Origin: JAWVFN01 sp963696625
Lineage (GTDB): Bacteria; Actinomycetota; Thermoleophilia; Solirubrobacterales; 70-9
DNA: 42,578 bases
Reading direction: 5' to 3'
NCBI GenBank assembly: GCA_963696625.1
Contig: CAVOKZ010000051.1
Coordinates: forward strand, 1 to 42,578
Part shown: piece by piece, positions 1 through 11,247 of the stretch
Numbering within the stretch: position 1 is the first letter of the stretch
How the letters are laid out: each line of letters starts with the position of its first letter
Program-made: the position numbers and the translations under genes
Notes under the pieces: generated by a model
Seen by the model: only the letters and a program-made list of their open reading frames with translations
Database searches by the model: none
What the model was told of the DNA's origin: nothing

Positions 1-293
1 GCGCCTGCGTGAACAGGGCGGCCGGATCTATGACCTCGACGTGGTCGGGCGACCGGACACGTCACGGTACTGGCCGCACTCGCTGCGGTCACCGAGAAGC
101 TCGGCTTGACCGGCACCATCAACTCGACGTTCAACGAGCCCTACGAGGTGGCAAGGCAGTTCGCATCGGCTGGATCACCTCTCCGGTGGGCGTGCCGCGT
201 GGAATGTCGTCACCTCGTGGGATGCGTTCACCGGCGAGAATCTTCCGGCGCGGCGACTTCCTGGCCGAGGATCAGCGCTACGCCCGCGCCGAG
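1..293 (+). pseudogene. Fragment of an NtaA/SnaA/DszA-family flavin-dependent monooxygenase (LLM class), frameshifted
   Basis: Stitching three forward frames together gives a continuous match to FMNH2-dependent nitrilotriacetate/sulfone monooxygenases. The pieces are GRIYDLDVVGRPDT (about 20-68), LAALAAVTEKLGLTGTINST with FNEPYEVARQFAS (about 72-174), DHLSGGRAAWNVVTSWDAF with TGEN (about 178-246), and FRRGDFLAEDQRYARAE (about 243-293). To read through, one base is missing near 70, one is extra near 174 and one is extra near 246. In the family these segments form the N-terminal part of the TIM barrel, so over two thirds of the protein is absent. Homology ends abruptly at about 293, where the opposite-strand membrane gene begins. 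The frameshifts may be true decay or poor sequence at a contig end. Family recognition comes from the motif strings and is fairly secure; substrate is unknown. Confidence 0.72.
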
Positions 294-1285
294 TTGCGCA
301 GGCGCTCGGCGGGGAACGAGATCACGATCACGCCGATCGTCAGCGCCGCGAGCGGCGCCAGGTAGTTGATCTTCGTCCCCAGCGAGAGGCCGGCGGCGAG
401 TGCGGCGACCAGCAGCGGTCCGCTGCCGAAACGCGAGACCATCGCCAGCTCGCCGGCCGCCGGCTTCGGCGGGCCCTCGGCGGCGCGCCTGCGCTCGGAC
501 TCGGCGTTGACGAGGATCGCCGCCGAGGCGAGCATGAAGAAGAGCGCCATGACGTCGTTCTTGGCGTCGCCGGGCTGGTAGAGCAGCAGCATGTTCTCGT
601 CGAGGATCAGCCCGACGCCGAGCAGCGCGGTCGCGCCCACCGCGTAGGGGCGGCCGATGCACCAGGCGGCGAGCAGGCAGCCTGCGAGCCAGCCCATGTT
701 GAGCAGCGGCGAGAGGAAGTCGTTCTGCATGAACAGGATCCCCGCCGAGTGCAGGAGCTCGGAGTTCTGCGGGTAGAACCAGACCGAGAGCTTGAGCGGC
801 TCGGTGAACAGCAGGTCGCCGACCGCGTGGTCCTGGACGAAGCGCGCGGCGAACGGCATGTTGTGCCAGGTCGAGTTCGGCAGGTACATGCCGTGGTCCA
901 TCCCGGCCTGGGTTGGGAAGGCCCAGTGGGCGGCGACGGCGGTCGCCGCGAGCGTCGCGATCACCAACAGCCAGGTGCTGATCTCAGGCGCGGGCGGCCC
1001 GATGCCCTCGCCCTCGGGGCGGGCAAACCAGGCGGCTGCGAGGCCGGCGGCGACGCCGCCGATCAGCACCCAGCCCGGGTGGTAGAGCCCGAGGAAGCCG
1101 ACGATCTCGAGCGTGAGAACGAGGATGCCGACGCCGAGGACCATCTCGCAGAGCCGCGCGGTCGCGCCCGACCAGCCCGGCAGCAGGCGGCGGCGCAGGC
1201 GAACGGCGCCGAAGCCGATCGCGGCGAAGAGGATCCCGAGCTCGGCGAGGCCCTGGAGGTAGTCGGAGATGCTCGCGGTGCTCAT
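278..1285 (-). CDS. Polytopic membrane protein, C-terminally truncated paralogue of the next gene
   Basis: The 335-residue reading frame starts at an ATG whose first bases overlap the TGA of the upstream gene (ATGA at 1282-1285), so the two are translationally coupled. It aligns along its whole length with the first ~330 residues of its 742-residue neighbour. Shared features are the N-terminal helix pairs, an acidic first loop, WFYPQNSEL(L/I)H and AAWCIGRPY. About eight hydrophobic segments are visible. It then stops: the last ~15 residues (FPAERLRNSARA) lie at the junction with the oppositely oriented monooxygenase fragment. The missing part would include the remaining helices and the extracytoplasmic C-terminal domain. 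The architecture resembles GT-C membrane glycosyltransferases, but no catalytic residue can be assigned. It is either a pseudogene made by rearrangement or an assembly chimera. Confidence 0.7.
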   Translation of the reverse strand: MSTASISDYLQGLAELGILFAAIGFGAVRLRRRLLPGWSGATARLCEMVLGVGILVLTLEIVGFLGLYHPGWVLIGGVAAGLAAAWFARPEGEGIGPPAPEISTWLLVIATLAATAVAAHWAFPTQAGMDHGMYLPNSTWHNMPFAARFVQDHAVGDLLFTEPLKLSVWFYPQNSELLHSAGILFMQNDFLSPLLNMGWLAGCLLAAWCIGRPYAVGATALLGVGLILDENMLLLYQPGDAKNDVMALFFMLASAAILVNAESERRRAAEGPPKPAAGELAMVSRFGSGPLLVAALAAGLSLGTKINYLAPLAALTIGVIVISFPAERLRNSARA

Positions 1286-3510
1286 GCGGTCGCCGGTCCG
1301 CAGCCGGCGATGTCGAGCGGGCCGCTGAGCTTGAACACGGCGGCGTTTTCGGTCTGGATCACGGGCTGCGCCGCCTTGTCGCCCGAGGTCCAGGCGATCT
1401 CGGGCGGCACCGAGAACGCCTCGTCGCCGAGCCGCGGGGTGATCACGAGATAGTCGTAGTCGCCGGCGTTGACCGTGCGCCGCCAGAGCAGGCAGTCCTC
1501 GATCGGGCGGGCGCCGCCGTTTGAGATCTCCTCGGCGATGTACTGGACGTGGTTGGAGATGTCGGGACCGTAAAAGACGTACTGGCCGAACGCGGAGGCG
1601 CGGCCGACCACACCAATGCTGGTGTTCTCTTGCGAGCGCCCCCACTCCTGGATCTGCTTCCACTGGGTCGAGGCGCGGAAGCCGGCCTCGCGCTCGAACG
1701 GGTTGGCGAGCGAGGTGTCGTAGCGGTCATCGACGTAGTCGCGGGCCTGATGCCAGCCGAGCCCGAGTACGACGAGCACGAGCCCGGCCGACCCGGCGAC
1801 GGCCATCCAGCGCCGCCGGCGGTCGGCGGCGGGCAGGATCAGCGCCAGCGGCACGAGCACGAGCACACCGGCGAGCAGCAGCGCCCCCGGCAGCTTCGAG
1901 GACTCGTAGCTGTCCTGGGCGAACGAGCGGAAGCCCGCCTGTCCCTCGTTGGCGATCTTCTCGATCTCCGCCTGGGAGAAGACCGGCGCGTCGAAGGCGA
2001 TCTGGACGATCGTGCCGACGAGGAGCACCGCGACGAGGCCGCCGAGGGCGATCGTCACCAGCCGGTTGCGCCGCGCGGCCTCGGCCGCGGCGCTCGCGGC
2101 GCCGCCGAGCGAGACGAGCACGAGCGGCGACAGCACCAGCCCGGCCGCGAGCCCGGGCGAGAAGTAGCGCAGGTTGGGGGCGAAGCCGCTCGGGCTGCCC
2201 TCAGCCCCGGCCGCGCTCAGCGGCGTGAACGCGTAGGCGAGGCAGGCGATCAGCCCGACGCCGGCCAGCACGCGCAGCATCTGCGTCCGCCCCCGGAACG
2301 CGAGGTAGACCAGCCCGGCGACGGCGGCGGCGAGCAGCACGAACCAGAGCGGCCCCAGCCGGTCGTCGAGGGCCGGGAAGAACCAGTCGTTCCAGATCCC
2401 GGTGTCGGTCGCGTAGTCGGCGACCGTGTGGGGCTTGCGCGGATAGAGGTCGAGCTGGTCCGGCCCCGGCAGCGGCCCCTTCTGGATCCAGGGCAGCGGG
2501 TTGTGCGCCTCGACCGTGTTTCGCAGGTACCAGAAGACCGACGGGATCGCCAGGCCCGCGATCCAGGCCACCGCCACCCGCTTCAGCTGCGCACGCCCCA
2601 GCCACAACACGCCGAGCGTCAAGGCTCCAACGGTCGCGAGAAGGGTGATCTTGGTCCCGATCGCCAGCCCCGCCGCGAGCGCGGCGATGAACAGCAGACT
2701 CGGCGACGGCGAGCCCATTCTCGCCGCGTCGAGGTTGACGACAAGCGCCAGCATCGCCAGCAGGAAGAAAAGGGCGATCGTGTCGCTCGGGGCGTTGCCC
2801 GCCTGCTCGACCATCATCGGCGAATCGAGCACGATCACCGCCGCGATCAGTGTCAGCGGGCCGAGCCCGTAGGGGCGGCCGATGCACCAGGCCGCGAGCA
2901 GGCAGAGGGCGAGCCAGCCGAGGTTGAGCAGCGGCGAGAGGACGTCGTGGTCAAACGAGGCGATGCCGATGCCGTGGATCAGCTCCGAGTTCTGCGGATA
3001 GAACCAGGAGACGACCTTGAGCGGATCGGTGATCAGCACCGGGCCGACCTGCGCGTCCTGGACGAACCGGCCGGCGAAGCTCATGTGGTACCAGATGGTG
3101 TCCTGGCTGTACATGCCTATGTCGAGGGCCTGCTGGGTCGGCATCGCCCAGTGGACGACGACGAGCAGCGCAGCGAGGACGCCGGTCACGGCCATCCAGG
3201 TCGGGACCGGAGGCGCCGGCGGCGCGGGAACGTCGGCGAGCGGCTTGCGGCCCCTGGCCCAGAAGGCGAAGCCGAGGCCGGTGAGCACGCAGGCCGCGGT
3301 GATCACCCCGGGGTAGAAGAGACCGACGACCCCGACGATCTCGGCGACGACAACGAGCCCGGTGATCGCCAGGATCGCCTCGGCAAGGCGCGCCGGGGCC
3401 CCGGTCCACGAGGGAGCGAGCAGGGCTCGCACGTAGTGGGCGCCGAGGCAGAGAGCGGATGCGATCAGCGCCAGCTCCGCCGCGCCCAAGAGATATTGAC
3501 TAAAGCTCAT
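1282..3510 (-). CDS. Large polytopic membrane protein, GT-C-glycosyltransferase-like
   Basis: This 742-residue protein has roughly 12-14 hydrophobic helices and, after the last helix (about residues 565-590), a hydrophilic C-terminal domain of about 150 residues probably on the outer face. The first long loop carries acidic residues (DIGMYSQDTIWYH) and is followed by WFYPQNSELIHGIGI. This layout, with an acidic first extracytoplasmic loop, many helices and a soluble C-terminal domain, is typical of GT-C enzymes that use polyprenyl-phosphate sugars, but I see no family-specific signature, so the enzymatic role is inference. It starts with ATG and overlaps the truncated paralogue downstream by 4 bases. 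Upstream on the same strand are ftsB and eno, separated by 48 bases with G/C-rich inverted repeats. It is not part of the conserved mycobacterial synteny and looks like a lineage-specific addition. Confidence 0.65.
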   Translation of the reverse strand: MSFSQYLLGAAELALIASALCLGAHYVRALLAPSWTGAPARLAEAILAITGLVVVAEIVGVVGLFYPGVITAACVLTGLGFAFWARGRKPLADVPAPPAPPVPTWMAVTGVLAALLVVVHWAMPTQQALDIGMYSQDTIWYHMSFAGRFVQDAQVGPVLITDPLKVVSWFYPQNSELIHGIGIASFDHDVLSPLLNLGWLALCLLAAWCIGRPYGLGPLTLIAAVIVLDSPMMVEQAGNAPSDTIALFFLLAMLALVVNLDAARMGSPSPSLLFIAALAAGLAIGTKITLLATVGALTLGVLWLGRAQLKRVAVAWIAGLAIPSVFWYLRNTVEAHNPLPWIQKGPLPGPDQLDLYPRKPHTVADYATDTGIWNDWFFPALDDRLGPLWFVLLAAAVAGLVYLAFRGRTQMLRVLAGVGLIACLAYAFTPLSAAGAEGSPSGFAPNLRYFSPGLAAGLVLSPLVLVSLGGAASAAAEAARRNRLVTIALGGLVAVLLVGTIVQIAFDAPVFSQAEIEKIANEGQAGFRSFAQDSYESSKLPGALLLAGVLVLVPLALILPAADRRRRWMAVAGSAGLVLVVLGLGWHQARDYVDDRYDTSLANPFEREAGFRASTQWKQIQEWGRSQENTSIGVVGRASAFGQYVFYGPDISNHVQYIAEEISNGGARPIEDCLLWRRTVNAGDYDYLVITPRLGDEAFSVPPEIAWTSGDKAAQPVIQTENAAVFKLSGPLDIAGCGPATA

Positions 3511-3558
3511 GGACTCGGGTTGGGGGCGACTCCCCCCTGGGGAGCGCGAGATTGTATG

Positions 3559-3888
3559 TCAGTGAGGCAGGTGCTTGATCGCCCAGGCGCGTTCACCGGG
3601 GCGGATCATCCCGAGCCGGCGCGCTTCGCGCACCAGAACGGCGTCGCTCGAGTCCTCGGCCGCCTGGCGCCGGAGCTCCTGGTTCTCCTGGCGCAGCTCG
3701 GCGAGATGCTCCTTGGTCGACTTCGACCCCTGCCAGGCATGGACGAGGTTGACGACCGGATTCAGGTAGGAGACGAGGACGGCGAAGACGACGAGGACCA
3801 GCGCCACGCGCCCGAACCGCTCCCAGTTGACGCCGCCCTTGCGGGCACGGCTACGGGGCCGGCGTGCTGCGTGTGCGCGGGCGGACAT
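3559..3888 (-). CDS. ftsB: FtsB/DivIC-type septum formation protein
   Basis: This 109-residue protein is a small bitopic membrane protein with a basic cytoplasmic N-terminus (about residues 1-22, rich in Arg), one transmembrane helix (about 25-45, VALVLVVFAVLVSYLNPVVN) and a coiled coil (about 55-80, containing ELRQENQELRRQ). The end, ARRLGMIRPGERAW, matches the conserved tail of the FtsB/DivIC family. In that family the protein joins FtsL and FtsQ in the divisome and relays activation to septal peptidoglycan synthesis. It lies 42 bases downstream of eno on the same strand, the order found in M. tuberculosis (eno-Rv1024) and many other actinobacteria, which supports the call. It starts with ATG. 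Confidence 0.88.
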   Translation of the reverse strand: MSARAHAARRPRSRARKGGVNWERFGRVALVLVVFAVLVSYLNPVVNLVHAWQGSKSTKEHLAELRQENQELRRQAAEDSSDAVLVREARRLGMIRPGERAWAIKHLPH

Positions 3889-3930
3889 TGACCCTGACTT
3901 CGCGGTCAGCGCCCGGGTCCCTTCACATAT

Positions 3931-5217
3931 TCAGCGCGAGAAGACGGACGTCCCGGGATAGACCGCGGCGTCGCCGAGCTCGTCGGCGATTCGCAGAAGG
4001 CGGTTGTACTTGGCGGTGCGATCGGTGCGCGAGGGGGCGCCGGTCTTGATCTGGCCGGCGCCGGTGGCGACGGCGAGATCGGCGATCGTCGTGTCCTCGG
4101 TCTCGCCCGAGCGGTGGGAGATGACGCTGGTGTAGCCGGCCTCGTCGGCCATGCGGATCGCGTCGAGGGTCTCGCTCAGGGTGCCGATCTGGTTGACCTT
4201 GATCAGGATCGAGTTGGCGACACCGAGCTCGATCCCGCGCTCGAGGCGCTCGGGGTTGGTGACGAAGAGGTCGTCGCCGACCAGCTGGACCTCGGCGCCG
4301 ATCTTCTCGGTCAGCAGCTTCCAGCCATCCCAGTCCTCCTCGTCCATGCCGTCCTCGATCGAGACGATCGGGTAGCGCGCGGACTGGTCCTCCCAGTAGG
4401 AGGCCATCTCCTCGGGCGAGAGGTCGCGCCCCTCGTGCTCGAGCTTGTAGACGCCGTCGTCGAGGATCTCGGAGGTCGCCGGGTCGAGGGCGATGAAGAC
4501 CTGCTTGCCGGGCTCATACCCGGCCGCCTCGACGCCTTCGAGCACCGCCTCGAGCGCGGCCTCGTTGGAGTCGAGGTCGGGGGCAAAGCCGCCCTCGTCG
4601 CCGACCGCGGTCGCGAGGCCGCGGTCGCCGAGGGTCTTCTTCAGCGCGTGGAAGACCTCGGCCCCGGCGCGCAGCGCCGCGGGGTAGGTCTCGAAGCCCG
4701 CCGGCATGACCATGAACTCCTGGAAGTCGACCGAGTTGTCGGCGTGGGCGCCGCCGTTCAGCACGTTCATCATCGGCACCGGCAGCGTCTTCGCCTCGCC
4801 GGAGCCGTATAGCCCCGCGAGGTAGGAGTAGAGCGGCTCGCCGGCGTCGGCCGCGGCCGCCTTGGCCGCCGCGAGCGAGGCGCCGAGGATCGCGTTGGCG
4901 CCGAGCCGCCCCTTGTTCGGCGTCCCGTCGAGCTCGATCATCGTCCTGTCGAGCGCGGCCTGTTCGGCGGGGTCGGCGCCCCTCAACGCGTCGGCGATCT
5001 CGCCGTTGAGGTTGGCGACTGCCTTGCCGACGCCCTTGCCCCCCCACTCCGAGCCGCCGTCGCGGAGCTCGACCGCCTCGAACTCGCCGGTCGAGGCACC
5101 GGAGGGGACCGCGGCCCAGCCGCCTGCGCCGGAGTCGAGGGTCACCTCGGCCTCGACCGTCGGGTTGCCCCGCGAGTCGACGATCTGGCGTCCGTGAACT
5201 GTCTTGATCGTGGCCAT
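3931..5217 (-). CDS. eno: Enolase
   Basis: The 428-residue protein converts 2-phosphoglycerate to phosphoenolpyruvate in glycolysis and can also be part of the RNA degradosome. The N-terminal signature SGASTGEFEAVELRDG, the metal-ligand region (SIEDGMDEEDW and LVGDDLFVTN), the catalytic lysine region (ILIKVNQIGTLSETL) and the C-terminal SHRSGETEDTTIADLAV are all present, so the enzyme should be active. Length and start (ATG, MATIKTVHGRQI) are normal for the family. It follows mazG by 13 bases and precedes ftsB, and is probably cotranscribed with both. Confidence 0.97.
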   Translation of the reverse strand: MATIKTVHGRQIVDSRGNPTVEAEVTLDSGAGGWAAVPSGASTGEFEAVELRDGGSEWGGKGVGKAVANLNGEIADALRGADPAEQAALDRTMIELDGTPNKGRLGANAILGASLAAAKAAAADAGEPLYSYLAGLYGSGEAKTLPVPMMNVLNGGAHADNSVDFQEFMVMPAGFETYPAALRAGAEVFHALKKTLGDRGLATAVGDEGGFAPDLDSNEAALEAVLEGVEAAGYEPGKQVFIALDPATSEILDDGVYKLEHEGRDLSPEEMASYWEDQSARYPIVSIEDGMDEEDWDGWKLLTEKIGAEVQLVGDDLFVTNPERLERGIELGVANSILIKVNQIGTLSETLDAIRMADEAGYTSVISHRSGETEDTTIADLAVATGAGQIKTGAPSRTDRTAKYNRLLRIADELGDAAVYPGTSVFSR

Positions 5218-5230
5218 CGGCCGCGGAACG

Positions 5231-5614
5231 CTATCCGAGGTCTCGCTTGGCTTGCCGCCAGGCCTCGATCGCCTCCTCGGCGGTCTCGGCCTTGACCTCG
5301 CCGTAGACGTGCGGGTGGCGGCGGATCAGCTTCTCGCGCAGGCCGTCGGCGACCGCGGCCAGGTCCCCTGCACCGCGCTCCTCCATCAGCAGGGCCAGGA
5401 ACCAGACCTGGAACAGCAGGTCGCCGAGCTCGTCGCGGAGCGCAGCGTCGTCGCCCGCGCGCGCGGCCTCGGCGACCTCGTTCGCCTCCTCGATCGTGTG
5501 GGGGACGATCGAGCGCTCGTCCTGCTCGCGGTCCCAAGGGCATTCGACCCGCAGGTGTCGGATCACCTCGTCGAGACGGGCGAAGGCCTCGTCACGAGCC
5601 GGGGAGTCGCTCAC
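5231..5614 (-). CDS. mazG: MazG-family nucleoside triphosphate pyrophosphohydrolase
   Basis: The 127-residue protein has one MazG domain with the all-alpha NTPase metal-binding pattern. The first pair of glutamates is in PHTIEEANEVAEA (about residues 38-50) and the second E-x2-D pair is in LRDELGDLLFQVWF (about 58-71). The opening CPWDREQDERSIVPH segment is typical of MazG. These enzymes hydrolyse (d)NTPs to the monophosphate and pyrophosphate, clearing non-canonical nucleotides or modulating ppGpp. E. coli MazG has two such domains; this one is the short single-domain form. The start is GTG, 9 bases after the foldase stop. The order mfd - secreted protein - mazG - eno resembles M. tuberculosis Rv1020-Rv1023, except that here the foldase lies between mfd and mazG. 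Confidence 0.93.
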   Translation of the reverse strand: MSDSPARDEAFARLDEVIRHLRVECPWDREQDERSIVPHTIEEANEVAEAARAGDDAALRDELGDLLFQVWFLALLMEERGAGDLAAVADGLREKLIRRHPHVYGEVKAETAEEAIEAWRQAKRDLG

Positions 5615-5623
5615 GCGCGGGCG

Positions 5624-6930
5624 CTACTGGCTCGGGACGGCGCCGGCGCCGCCGGCGCCGGTCGACAGGCCCGGCGGCAGGCCGGTCGGTGCGGCGGTCT
5701 CGCCGCCCGCCGGGTGCGGGCCCTGCGGGGCGCCGCCGCTCGAGCCGCCGAGAGCGCCGGCCGCGGCCTGGCCCGGCGCAACCGGAGCCCGGCTCGCAAC
5801 GGGGCAGGGGCCCTCGGGGGCCTGCCCCTGCTGCTGGGCCGCCGCGCCCGAGCACTGCAGGTTGAGCGGACTGACCACGAAGTTGTCGCAGCGGTCGATG
5901 ATGAAGTCGTCGGCGCAGATGGTCAGGTCGGTCCACCTGGCCCGGTAGTCCTCGATGAAGGCCGAGAAGGCCTCCTGCTGTGCCGTCTGTTGCGCCTGCT
6001 GCAGGAGCTGATCTTTGAGCTGGTCGAACGGCTGGGTGCCGGCCTCGTTCTCCTTCGTGACTTCGAAGACGTAGTAGCCGCTGTTGGTGCCAACCGGGCC
6101 GCTGATCTGGCCCACAGGGGCCTCCAGCACCGCCTTGTCGGCGGCGGGCGGCAGCGTGCCCTCAGCGACCGCGAGCTGTTCGCCACCGTTGTCCTTGGTG
6201 GCCGCATCGGTCGAGAACTCCGCCGCCACCTTGTTCCAGTTCTCGTCGGAGGGATCGGCGTCGAGCTGCTTCTTCGCCTCCTCGGCCTTCGACTTGTCCT
6301 CGTTGAGGATGAAACGGATGTCGCGCGAGGCCGGCTGCTCGAGCTGCGGCTTGCTCGCGTCGTAGGACTCCTTCGCTTCGTCGCTGAAGTTGTCCTCGAG
6401 ACACTTCGTCAGCTCAGGTCCTTGAGGGTCACCCTGACAGGGCACGTCCTCGCCGATCTTCTCCTCGATCTTCTGGCTCAGGAGCTGGAGCTTGACGCGC
6501 CCGAGGATGTCCTCCTCGGTGAAGCCGGACTGCTCGAGGAACCTCGTGTACTCGTCCTCGGTCTTGAAGCTCTGGCTCTTGGTCTGCTCGAACTGCTGCT
6601 CGACCTCGCGGTCGGAGACCGCGACGCCCTGTTCCTCTCCCTCGCCCTCGATCCAGGCGGCGTCGAAGAGGTCGCCGAGGGCCGCGTCGCGGATCGTCTC
6701 GTACTGCGGATCGCCGGGATTCGGGGCCGCCGGCAGCCCCTGCTGCTTCGCCGACTGGTCCATCGCCCGCGCGAACTGATCGTTGGTGATCGAGTCGCCG
6801 TCGACGACGGCGACATCGTCGCCGGGGACGCTGTCCTTGCCGATCCCACCGGTGGTCGCCGCGACCAGGACCGCGGCGAGCAGTGCCACCGCGAGCGCGA
6901 TGGCGATGTTGGTCTTTGTGAACAGCCCCT

Positions 6931-6934
<4 letters not shown>
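5624..6934 (-). CDS. Membrane-anchored SurA/PrsA-like peptidyl-prolyl cis-trans isomerase
   Basis: The 436-residue protein has an uncleaved-looking signal anchor (about residues 9-27, no lipobox cysteine), a SurA_N-like helical chaperone region (about 40-165) and a parvulin-type rotamase domain (about 203-292). The rotamase contains RDIRFIL, a run resembling the GGELGW region but reading DNGGEQLAV, and APVGQISGPV. It should assist folding of exported proteins outside the membrane. After residue ~340 the chain becomes a low-complexity Ala/Gly/Pro/Gln-rich tail containing two cysteines that could form a disulfide (CADDFIIDRC). The start is GTG; its first bases overlap the mfd stop (GTGA at 6931-6934), indicating coupling. 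It occupies a place where mycobacteria carry unrelated lipoproteins. Confidence 0.85.
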
Positions 6935-10285
<3,351 letters not shown>

Positions 10286-10306
10286 ATCTCTGGGCACGAC
10301 GAATGA

Positions 10307-10352
10307 CCGGAACGCGGGTTCCGGCCTCTCGGGCGGGCTATTGGCCCGCCCG
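10307..10352 (-). terminator. Double hairpin between the enoyl-CoA hydratase-like gene and mfd
   Basis: Two perfect hairpins follow the hydratase-like gene (its stop is at 10374). The first has 9-bp arms CGGGCGGGC (10330-10338) and GCCCGCCCG (10344-10352) with a five-base loop. The second has 7-bp arms CCGGAAC (10307-10313) and GTTCCGG (10318-10324) with a four-base loop. There is no clear U-tract, as is common for terminators in high-GC actinobacteria. They would end or attenuate transcription from the hydratase side and lie just upstream of the mfd start, so mfd may have its own promoter. Confidence 0.5.
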
Positions 10353-10373
10353 GATCGATCCTAGCGGGGCCGC

Positions 10374-11105
10374 TCAGCCGGCCTTGTAAGGCAGCCCCGG
10401 GCCCGACCTCTGCCACTCGACCTGGCCCTTGCCCTCCACTGCGGTGCGCCCGGCCACGTCGTCCCACTGGTGGACCATGCGCTTCATCCGGGCGACCGAT
10501 TCGGGCGGGTGCTGGGCCACTTCGCCGGCGAGCTTCAGCGCGGCGCCCTCGACGGCTGCCGTCGGGGCGACCTGGTTGATCAGGCCGAGGCGCAGCGCCT
10601 CGTCGGCGCCGATCGCCTTGCCCGATAGCAAGAGGTACTTGGCGGTCGCGAGGCCGCAGAGGGTGACGAGGCGGGCCGGGCCGACCGGGACGCCGAGCGC
10701 GGCGCCGGGGAAGCGCAGCCGCAGATTGGCGCCGCCCACCCGCATGTCGCAGCAGACGGCGATCTCGGCCCCGCCGCCGACGACGTCGCCCTGACAGGCG
10801 GCGATCGTCGGCTTCGGGAAACCGGCCAGTCCGTCGTAGAGATCCGCGAAGAGCTGCATGCGGCGGACCGACCCCTCGGTGTCGAGCTCCTCCTTCACGT
10901 CGGCGCCCGCCGAGAGCGCCATCGGGTCGTCGGAGGAGATCACCAGCACGCGGACATCGTCGTCGTCGCGCGCCTCCGCCAGGTGCCCGAGCATCAGCTC
11001 GAGCATCTCGGTGTTGATCGCGTTGCGGGCGCCGCCGCGCTGGAGGCGGATCACCGCCACGCCGTCGTCGACCGAGTAGCCGATTGGGGGTTGCCCGCCG
11101 CTCAC
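10374..11105 (-). CDS. Enoyl-CoA hydratase/isomerase-family protein with an altered active site
   Basis: The 243-residue protein has the crotonase fold: VAVIRLQRGGARNAINTEML near the N-terminus, the oxyanion-hole segment ALSAGADVKEEL, and QGDVVGGGAEIAVCCDMRV in the middle. The first catalytic glutamate of true hydratases is kept (GGGAE), but the second, usually in a QPE/FPE-like segment, is replaced here (LRFPGAALGVPVG). A canonical hydratase reaction is therefore doubtful; isomerase, dehalogenase, hydrolase or other crotonase chemistry is possible. The start is a GTG, supported only by the match to the family N-terminus. It lies 7 bases after the histidine-phosphatase stub and is followed by two strong hairpins. 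It is not part of the conserved actinobacterial cluster, so it looks inserted between pth and mfd. Confidence 0.8.
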   Translation of the reverse strand: MSGGQPPIGYSVDDGVAVIRLQRGGARNAINTEMLELMLGHLAEARDDDDVRVLVISSDDPMALSAGADVKEELDTEGSVRRMQLFADLYDGLAGFPKPTIAACQGDVVGGGAEIAVCCDMRVGGANLRLRFPGAALGVPVGPARLVTLCGLATAKYLLLSGKAIGADEALRLGLINQVAPTAAVEGAALKLAGEVAQHPPESVARMKRMVHQWDDVAGRTAVEGKGQVEWQRSGPGLPYKAG

Positions 11106-11112
11106 GGCGCGA

Positions 11113-11247
11113 TTATCGCGACTCGCCGAGCGCGTCGGCCTGCTCCCGCCCCAGATCGGTGACTTGGTCGCCCTGCTCGGCGGAGAGCACGGCCGGTGGG
11201 TCGGCGTTGGCGAGCGACTGGCCGTGACGGACCGGCAGCGCCCTCAT
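11113..11247 (-). pseudogene. N-terminal stub of a histidine phosphatase (phosphoglycerate mutase-like)
   Basis: This 44-codon reading frame begins with an ATG overlapping the pth stop (ATGA at 11244-11247). It encodes MRALPVRHGQSLANA and later VTDLGREQADALGE. RHG is the catalytic motif of the histidine phosphatase superfamily, and the TDLGREQA.ALGE segment follows it at the usual distance. The family needs about 200 residues, including a second catalytic histidine, so this remnant cannot be active. It ends with TAA, 7 bases before the hydratase-like gene starts, which suggests the 3' part was lost when that DNA arrived. The translational coupling to pth suggests the intact ancestor was in the operon. 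Confidence 0.75.

Noticed and set aside
1549..3891. 780-codon plus-strand open frame opposite the large membrane gene
   Set aside because: Composition is Arg/Glu/Asp/Gly-rich without motifs, it runs across several real genes, and it is the usual antisense artefact of high GC DNA.
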